Shown here: positions 6,069 through 9,850 of the stretch, one piece after another
Layout of the letters: each line of letters starts with the position of its first letter
Position numbering within the stretch: the stretch's first letter is position 1
Source: Candidatus Altarchaeum sp.
GTDB taxonomy: Archaea; Altiarchaeota; Altiarchaeia; Altiarchaeales; Altiarchaeaceae
Length of the DNA stretch: 9,850 nt
Assembly: GCA_018260755.1 (NCBI GenBank)
Contig: JAGTWP010000008.1
Coordinates: 1-9,850 of the forward strand
Direction: 5' to 3'
The notes under the pieces: generated by a model
What the model was told of the DNA's origin: nothing
The model's database searches: none
What the model saw: only the letters and a program-made list of their open reading frames with translations
Translations under genes and position numbers: made by a program

Positions 6069-7328
6069 ATGTTTGAGGATATAAAAACATTGTCAGATCT
6101 TGCACCAAACGAAGTTGAAGGAAAGACAGTATTTGTCCGAGTTGATTTAAATTGTCCGATTAAGAATGGAAATATAGATGATGACAGAAGAATAATATCA
6201 CATATAGAAACAGTAGAAGAATTGAGCAAAAGAAACGCAAAAATCGTTCTGCTTTCACATCAGGGAAGACCTGCCGATGATAAAAGGTCGGCAGAGGATT
6301 TTGTAACCCTTGAAGAACATGCGAAACGGCTAAGTGAAATTTTGGAAAAAGATAATGTAAATGCAAAAGTGGAATATGTTGAGGATATATTCGGAAGTTA
6401 TGCAAGAGAAAAAATAAAAAATTTAAAAAAAGGAAATGTTATATTGCTTGAAAATGTAAGATTTTATGCAGAGGAAAATACAAACAGGCCCAGAGACGCA
6501 CAGGCAAATACTTATATTGTTAAAAAATTATATCCGTTAGCTGACTATTTTATAAACGACGCATTTTCCGTTTCACATCGTTCGCAGCCGTCTGTCGTTG
6601 GATTTACCTGTGTTTTACCTTCACTCGGAGGGCCATTACTCATTAAAGAATTAGAGGCGTTAAAAGCGGTCCGGGAAAACCCGAAAAAGCCATTGACCTT
6701 TATTTTGGCAGGGGCAAAGCTTGATGATACTTTTAAGATGCTTCAAACTAAATTAAATATTATTGATTATGTTTTGACCGGTGGGATAATTGCAAATATA
6801 TTTCTGATGGCAAAGAACTATGATTTGGGGAATGAAAGCACAAATTATATAAAAGGTAAAGGCGGAGATAAATTTGTTGCTGCGGCACATTCATTGCTTG
6901 AAAAATTTAACGATAAAATTTTACTTCCCGATGATGTTGCGGTCTTAGAGGACGGAAAAAGAAAAGAAATACCTATAAGCGAACTCCCTACAAAATATCC
7001 GATTCTTGATATAGGAACAAAAACAATTATATCTTATAAAAAAATAATCGCAAAGTCGGGAACGATTTTTGCTCATGCGACAATGGGAAAAATAGAGGAT
7101 GAGAAATTTAAAAAAGGAACTGATGAAATAATAAAAGCAGTAGGGGATTCATCTGCATTTACGGTTATCGGAGGAGGACATACTATCGGAGCGGCAGCAA
7201 ATTTGGATGTCGAAAGAAAAATCGGACATATTTGCACCGGCGGCGGAGCGGCGGTCTTATATATTGCAGGAGAAAAATTGCCTGCTATTGAGGCATTGAG
7301 AGGAGCATGGAAGGTGAAAAAATTGTGA
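6069..7328 (+). CDS. pgk: Phosphoglycerate kinase (archaeal type)
   Basis: Cytosolic enzyme that transfers phosphate between 1,3-bisphosphoglycerate and ADP (or 3-phosphoglycerate and ATP) in glycolysis/gluconeogenesis. At 419 residues it has archaeal length. Visible family blocks are TVFVRVDLNCPI (about 20-31), LLSHQGRP (61-68), LLENVRFYAEE (126-136), FINDAFSVSHRSQPSVVGF (161-179), ILAGAKLDDTFKML (212-225), LPDDVAVL, IGGGHTIGAA (367-376) and CTGGGAAVLYIAG. Two positions differ from common PGKs: the 'NGPMG' loop reads AHATMG (335-340), and 'GGGDT' reads GGGHT. The latter I believe occurs in other archaeal PGKs; the former is unusual. The ATG at 6069 is the obvious start, in an A/T leader without Shine-Dalgarno. 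taw3 follows 51 bp downstream. Confidence 0.93.
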   Translation: MFEDIKTLSDLAPNEVEGKTVFVRVDLNCPIKNGNIDDDRRIISHIETVEELSKRNAKIVLLSHQGRPADDKRSAEDFVTLEEHAKRLSEILEKDNVNAKVEYVEDIFGSYAREKIKNLKKGNVILLENVRFYAEENTNRPRDAQANTYIVKKLYPLADYFINDAFSVSHRSQPSVVGFTCVLPSLGGPLLIKELEALKAVRENPKKPLTFILAGAKLDDTFKMLQTKLNIIDYVLTGGIIANIFLMAKNYDLGNESTNYIKGKGGDKFVAAAHSLLEKFNDKILLPDDVAVLEDGKRKEIPISELPTKYPILDIGTKTIISYKKIIAKSGTIFAHATMGKIEDEKFKKGTDEIIKAVGDSSAFTVIGGGHTIGAAANLDVERKIGHICTGGGAAVLYIAGEKLPAIEALRGAWKVKKL

Positions 7329-7379
7329 AAAATTTTCCTAAATTTTGCGAAAAAAATACTCCTAAAAGAATTTAATACA

Positions 7380-7991
7380 ATGGTAGTAGAGGGCGATAAA
7401 TTTAACATACAAAAGCATAGGGCAATGCAAAAGTTTGAATTCGCATTGAGCAAAGATGAAGTTGATAAAGCTCTTGTCGGATTTTTAAAGAAATTTAATG
7501 AGAAAAAATTTTATTATACGAGTTCATCCTGTGCAGGCCGGATTATACTGCTTCACGATTTGGGATGTAAAAAGTACTCATATTTTGCTGCGAGATGGCA
7601 CAAGAAGGTTAAAGTTGAAGAGGTCTTGGATAATGTAATAAAATTTTGCGATGGAAAAGATGCGGGCAAAGGTATTTTATTGTTTAGACAGGAACCGATA
7701 ATAATGCACATCATAGCTTATGATTTGGAACATGCGAAAAACATATTGGAAATTTCAGTAAAAAATGGATTAAAGCATTCGGGGATAATTGCATTATGTA
7801 ATGAAAGATATATAGTTGAAATTAACGGAAATGAAAGAATGAGTGTTCCGCTCGTGTATGATAATAAGTTGTTAATAGAAAAAAAAGACACGCCTCAATA
7901 TTTGTCTTCAATTATTGATATAGCAAACAAAAATTTTGAAAAGAATGAAAAAAGGAGGGATAAATTTTTGGAGGAAATTTTAAAAATTTAG
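7380..7991 (+). CDS. taw3: tRNA wyosine-derivative synthesis protein Taw3 (Tyw3)
   Basis: A 203-residue SAM-dependent methyltransferase-family protein that N4-methylates the 7-aminocarboxypropyl-demethylwyosine intermediate at G37 of tRNA-Phe, guarding reading frame. The key signature is FYYTSSSCAGRIILLHD (about 44-60), corresponding to the family's T-x-SSCSGRI. It is followed by FRQEPIIMHI and the ARNI-like segments AKNILEISVKNGLKHSGIIA and YIVEINGNERMSVPL (the latter about 144-158). The first ATG after the in-frame pgk stop is at 7380, with no alternative start between; an internal Met16 is possible. It runs in the same direction 51 bp after pgk and may share its transcript. Its stop is two bases from the stop of the convergent metal-binding lipoprotein gene. 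Confidence 0.88.
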   Translation: MVVEGDKFNIQKHRAMQKFEFALSKDEVDKALVGFLKKFNEKKFYYTSSSCAGRIILLHDLGCKKYSYFAARWHKKVKVEEVLDNVIKFCDGKDAGKGILLFRQEPIIMHIIAYDLEHAKNILEISVKNGLKHSGIIALCNERYIVEINGNERMSVPLVYDNKLLIEKKDTPQYLSSIIDIANKNFEKNEKRRDKFLEEILKI

Positions 7992-7993
7992 GT

Positions 7994-8959
7994 TTAAATT
8001 TTATTAATGCCTGAAAGTGCATCCGCAACATTGTATAAATTTTCGGTATAATTTTCCGGTAAAGGATCTATAAGTATGACCTTTCCGTTTATTTCTTTTG
8101 CTACAACTTCTGCACTTTTTGTGCTAAATTGCGGCTCTGCAAAAATTATTGTTATATTATTTTCCTTTGCCTGTTTTATTAAATTTTCAATCCCTTGCAG
8201 TGTCGGTTCTTTTCCTTCTTTTTCAATTGCGACCTGGGTTAAATTATAGTCCCTGCAAAAGTATCCCCATGCCGGATGATATACTAAAATTTTTCTGTTA
8301 TTTAAATTTGAAAGTTTCTCTGAAATTTCTGTGTCAACTTTATCTAATTCGGCAATGTATAAGTCCTTATTCTTTTTATAATATTCTTTATTTGCAGGAT
8401 CAACTTCAACAAGTCCTTCATATATATTTTCAACCATTATTTTGGCATTTCTTGCCGAAAGCCATATATGCGGGTCTTTAACTACTGTTCCTTCTTCATA
8501 AGTTTCATTGTCATCTGATGCATCAGCTTTTTTGTCTTCTTCGGACATTTCTCTCAACTCTATTCCTTTTGAACAATCAACAATAAGCAGGTTTTTATTA
8601 AGGTTAGCAATTTTATCCATCGATCCGAGTTCAAATTCTATATCGGTTCCGATTTTGGCATACATCTTTGCGTTGCTCAAGTCAATCATTTGATTTGGTG
8701 TCGGTTCATAAGTATGGGGAGATGCCCCCGGTGGAACCATAGCCATAACTTTTACTTTGTCTCCCCCGACTTTTTCAACAAATTCCACCTGCGGAAGAAT
8801 AGTTACCCCTACGATTATCTTTTCCGTTAAATTTTCCGTTAAATTTTCTTTTGGTTTTTCTTCTATGCATCCGCTTATCAACACACCAAAAATTAAAATT
8901 GCTCCGACTGCTGCAATTCCTAATAATTTATACCCTTTTAACAAATTTTTTTGTTTCAT
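7994..8959 (-). CDS. znuA: TroA/ZnuA-family metal-binding lipoprotein of an ABC transporter
   Basis: A 321-residue cluster A-I solute-binding protein that captures a divalent metal outside the membrane. It has a basic start and one hydrophobic segment (about 11-29) ending in a lipobox-like LISGC with C31 as the anchor. A short linker with tandem ENLT repeats (two N-L-T glycosylation sequons) follows. Metal ligands fitting the family are H82 in VPPGASPHTYEPTP, H164 in DPHIWLSARNA, H228 in VYHPAWGYF, and an acidic fourth ligand (E275 in FAEPQFS or D298 in LIDPLP). The loop before H164 (about 137-160) is acidic and lacks the His-rich stretch of many zinc-specific ZnuA proteins, so zinc versus manganese or another metal is open. 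No permease or ATPase gene adjoins it here. Divergent from nikR. Confidence 0.85.
   Translation of the reverse strand: MKQKNLLKGYKLLGIAAVGAILIFGVLISGCIEEKPKENLTENLTEKIIVGVTILPQVEFVEKVGGDKVKVMAMVPPGASPHTYEPTPNQMIDLSNAKMYAKIGTDIEFELGSMDKIANLNKNLLIVDCSKGIELREMSEEDKKADASDDNETYEEGTVVKDPHIWLSARNAKIMVENIYEGLVEVDPANKEYYKKNKDLYIAELDKVDTEISEKLSNLNNRKILVYHPAWGYFCRDYNLTQVAIEKEGKEPTLQGIENLIKQAKENNITIIFAEPQFSTKSAEVVAKEINGKVILIDPLPENYTENLYNVADALSGINKI
8820..8847. repeat. 12-bp in-gene tandem repeat encoding ENLT-ENLT
   Basis: TTTTCCGTTAAA occurs twice in tandem (8820-8831 and 8832-8843) and begins a third time. On the - strand it encodes the duplicated ENLT tetrapeptide in the linker between the lipid anchor and the folded domain of the metal-binding lipoprotein. 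Being a multiple of 3, changes in copy number would lengthen or shorten the tether without a frameshift. Confidence 0.6.
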
Positions 8960-8961
8960 TG

Positions 8962-8990
8962 TTAAAGTTTTAAAGTTTTAAAGTTTTAAA
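8962..8990. repeat. 8-bp tandem repeat in the lipoprotein gene leader
   Basis: TTAAAGTT is repeated at 8962, 8970 and 8978, with a partial fourth copy (TTAAA) at 8986, all exact. On the - strand it ends two bases before the lipoprotein ATG, so it fills the place where a ribosome binding site would be. It could vary by slippage and so tune spacing between promoter and start codon, or bind a regulator at 8-bp periodicity. The repeat is seen directly; its function is inferred. Confidence 0.65.
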
Positions 8991-9155
8991 TTTTTATATT
9001 AATTAAATTTTATCAAAATTATTAAGATTTTGAAACAATATTAATAATAATTATTTAAATATTAAGAAATATTTAATAAATCTTATTCATAACAAAAATT
9101 TTGCGTTATTAGAAATTTTTCAATGAAAATTAATTTTATTTAATCTTTGTGATTT

Positions 9156-9181
9156 AATTCTATTACAGAATTCTATTACAG
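9156..9181. repeat. Exact 13-bp tandem direct repeat upstream of nikR
   Basis: AATTCTATTACAG occurs at 9156-9168 and again, identical, at 9169-9181, ending 19 bases before the nikR ATG. Its base composition (Cs and Gs at fixed places) stands out from the nearly pure A/T surroundings. It lies where a repressor site or the early transcript would be. It may be an autoregulatory operator or a recent small duplication. Confidence 0.65.
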
Positions 9182-9200
9182 CAAATGAAAAGTAAATAAA

Positions 9201-9584
9201 ATGCCAATAGTAAGCATATCTTTAAATGATCAACTTTTAAAAGAGATTGACGATACTCAAAGAAAATTCGGATTTTCGGGAAGGTCGGAGATAATAAGGA
9301 CAGGAATAAGAATGCTTAACGAGGACTATAAACAAAAAGAAGATCTTTCCGGAGATATGGATGGAGTCTTTTTGGTTGTGCATAATCAAAATGTGGAAGA
9401 TACGGTTACGGAAATAAAACATAAATTTGACGATGTAATTACAACCCACATTCATAGCCATTTAAGAGAGAAAAAATGTCTTGAAATTTTCATTATTAAG
9501 GGAGAAGCGAAAAGGATAAAAAAATTACTCAATCTGTTTCAGACAAGCAAAAATATTAACTATGTTAAATTAATTGTTGCATAA
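9201..9584 (+). CDS. nikR: Nickel-responsive transcriptional regulator NikR
   Basis: A 127-residue ribbon-helix-helix repressor. The N-terminal DNA-binding domain is IVSISLNDQLLKEIDDTQRK then FGFSGRSEIIRTGIRML (3-39). The C-terminal ACT-like nickel-sensing domain follows from about residue 52. Anchoring on C93 of CLEIFIIKG and counting back as in E. coli NikR (H76, H87, H89, C95) gives H74, H85, H87 and C93, so all four square-planar nickel ligands are present, with an additional H83. It should act as a tetramer that binds DNA when nickel is loaded. It is divergent from a TroA/ZnuA-type lipoprotein gene, which suggests control of that gene and of itself; no nickel transporter is in view. No Shine-Dalgarno precedes the ATG. 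Length is slightly short but complete. Confidence 0.92.
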   Translation: MPIVSISLNDQLLKEIDDTQRKFGFSGRSEIIRTGIRMLNEDYKQKEDLSGDMDGVFLVVHNQNVEDTVTEIKHKFDDVITTHIHSHLREKKCLEIFIIKGEAKRIKKLLNLFQTSKNINYVKLIVA

Positions 9585-9677
9585 TTTTTGACATTAAATT
9601 TATCGTTAAATTTATTCATCTTTATTTATATGTAATTTATATTTAATAATATAGAATGTAATTATTATGATAAATAG

Positions 9678-9708
9678 TATATAAAAATAAAAAAAAATTT
9701 AAAAGGAT
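9678..9708 (+). promoter_or_regulatory. TATA box and weak ribosome-binding site of the zinc-ribbon gene
   Basis: TATATAAAA at 9678-9686 lies 37 bases before the ATG at 9715, which would put transcription start, about 25 bases on, close to the start codon and give a very short leader. AAGGAT at 9703-9708 is 6 bases before the ATG and is the only recognisable Shine-Dalgarno-like element in the window. The preceding 9585-9677 interval is AT-rich with T-rich stretches that may end the nikR transcript; nothing else is visible there. Confidence 0.5.
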
Positions 9709-9714
9709 ATAAAA

Positions 9715-9850
9715 ATGGCAGCAACAAAAGCAACAGGGTATTGCGTAAAGTGCAAGGGGAAAGTAGATATGAAAGGAGCAAAGGAGATAACAATGAAGAA
9801 CGGCAGAAAGGCAATGAGCGGAACTTGTCCGAAGTGCGGAACAAAGGTAT
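9715..9850 (+). CDS. DUF5679-like zinc-ribbon protein (cut by window end)
   Basis: 45 codons are visible before the window ends. The sequence begins MAATKATGYCVKCKGKVDMK, continues with GAKEITMKNGRKAMSGTCPK and ends CGTKV. Two CxxC knuckles (YCVKCKGKV and TCPKCGTKV) frame a basic beta-rich segment, forming one zinc ribbon. The pattern matches the small archaeal DUF5679 family, whose role is unknown; members are tiny and nearly all zinc ribbon, so little is likely missing. Codon use is more GC-rich (AAG, GGG, GGA, GGC, AGC) than in the neighbouring genes, as often seen for strongly expressed genes in AT-rich genomes. Together with the clear TATA box and the Shine-Dalgarno-like site, this suggests high expression. 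Confidence 0.8.
   Translation, partial: MAATKATGYCVKCKGKVDMKGAKEITMKNGRKAMSGTCPKCGTKV

Larger units (their letters stand above)
8960..9200. promoter_or_regulatory. Divergent regulatory region between the metal-binding lipoprotein gene and nikR
   Basis: 241 bp of very AT-rich DNA lie between two divergent starts. Besides two tandem repeats (listed separately), it contains a 9-bp perfect inverted repeat with a 4-base spacer: TTAAATATT at 9055-9063 and AATATTTAA at 9068-9076. This sits near the middle of the region and could be an operator, although AT-rich DNA often yields such palindromes by chance. I do not see the E. coli NikR operator half-sites (GTATGA/TCATAC). Promoters for both genes must lie here, but a unique TATA box cannot be picked. 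Confidence 0.5.

Noticed and set aside
7073-7453. 126-codon open frame on the - strand across the pgk/taw3 junction
   Set aside because: Antisense to pgk and taw3, both with clear family motifs; no recognisable domain in the translation.
8149-8981. Three + strand frames (8149-8481, 8508-8693, 8757-8981)
   Set aside because: All are antisense to the metal-binding lipoprotein gene and read as low-complexity Ser/Phe/Leu-rich sequence.
9000-9130. CRISPR leader, replication origin or RNA gene in the AT-rich intergenic DNA
   Set aside because: No regularly spaced repeats, no origin-type GC-containing repeats, and no conserved tRNA or riboswitch structure could be seen; only AT-rich promoter-type sequence.
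9185-9199. Tiny ORF (ATG AAA AGT AAA TAA) overlapping the nikR leader, possible attenuator
   Set aside because: Four sense codons in AT-rich DNA arise readily by chance; no ribosome-binding site and no supporting structure.

Overview
The window looks like a piece of a low-GC archaeal chromosome. It carries an archaeal-type phosphoglycerate kinase, Taw3/Tyw3 (wyosine tRNA modification), a PF04008 'adenosine-specific kinase'-type protein, a DapL-like aminotransferase, a NikR repressor and a DUF5679-like zinc ribbon. Starts sit in A/T-only leaders and mostly lack a Shine-Dalgarno sequence. A euryarchaeal or Altiarchaeota-like host would fit, but the sequence does not fix the lineage. I saw no rRNA, tRNA or CRISPR array.

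Left end (1-640): a decayed accessory stretch. On the + strand there is a truncated N-terminal piece of a DDE-type insertion-sequence transposase. On the - strand, directly downstream of dapL, lies a small two-helix membrane protein gene (TM2-like) broken by an in-frame TAA, with ATA where its ATG should be. A T-rich terminator-like tract on the - strand closes this transcription unit.

Middle (657-5915, all - strand): in transcription order, a PF04008 protein, a complete gamma-order DNA methyltransferase, an ADP-ribosyltransferase-fold-like protein whose start overlaps the methyltransferase stop by 4 bp, an HNH nuclease resembling KpnI-type restriction enzymes, a truncated second methyltransferase C-terminus, a SAP-like plus PD-(D/E)xK-like putative restriction nuclease, and then dapL. 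Gaps run from -4 to +35 bp, so the defence genes look embedded in, and read through with, a housekeeping unit. The two nucleases flank a remnant of a second methyltransferase. This suggests two type II restriction-modification systems collapsed into one, with one complete methylase left to protect the host and an ART-like protein as an unusual extra. It is the most novel part of the window.

Right half (5916-9850): pgk and taw3 on + (51 bp apart) converge on a TroA/ZnuA-type metal-binding lipoprotein on -. That gene is divergent from nikR on +, across a 241-bp very AT-rich region holding an 8-bp tandem repeat in the lipoprotein leader and an exact 13-bp tandem repeat just before nikR. NikR keeps all four nickel ligands, so metal-dependent control of the lipoprotein gene is a reasonable inference. 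The window ends inside a zinc-ribbon gene with a clear TATA box.
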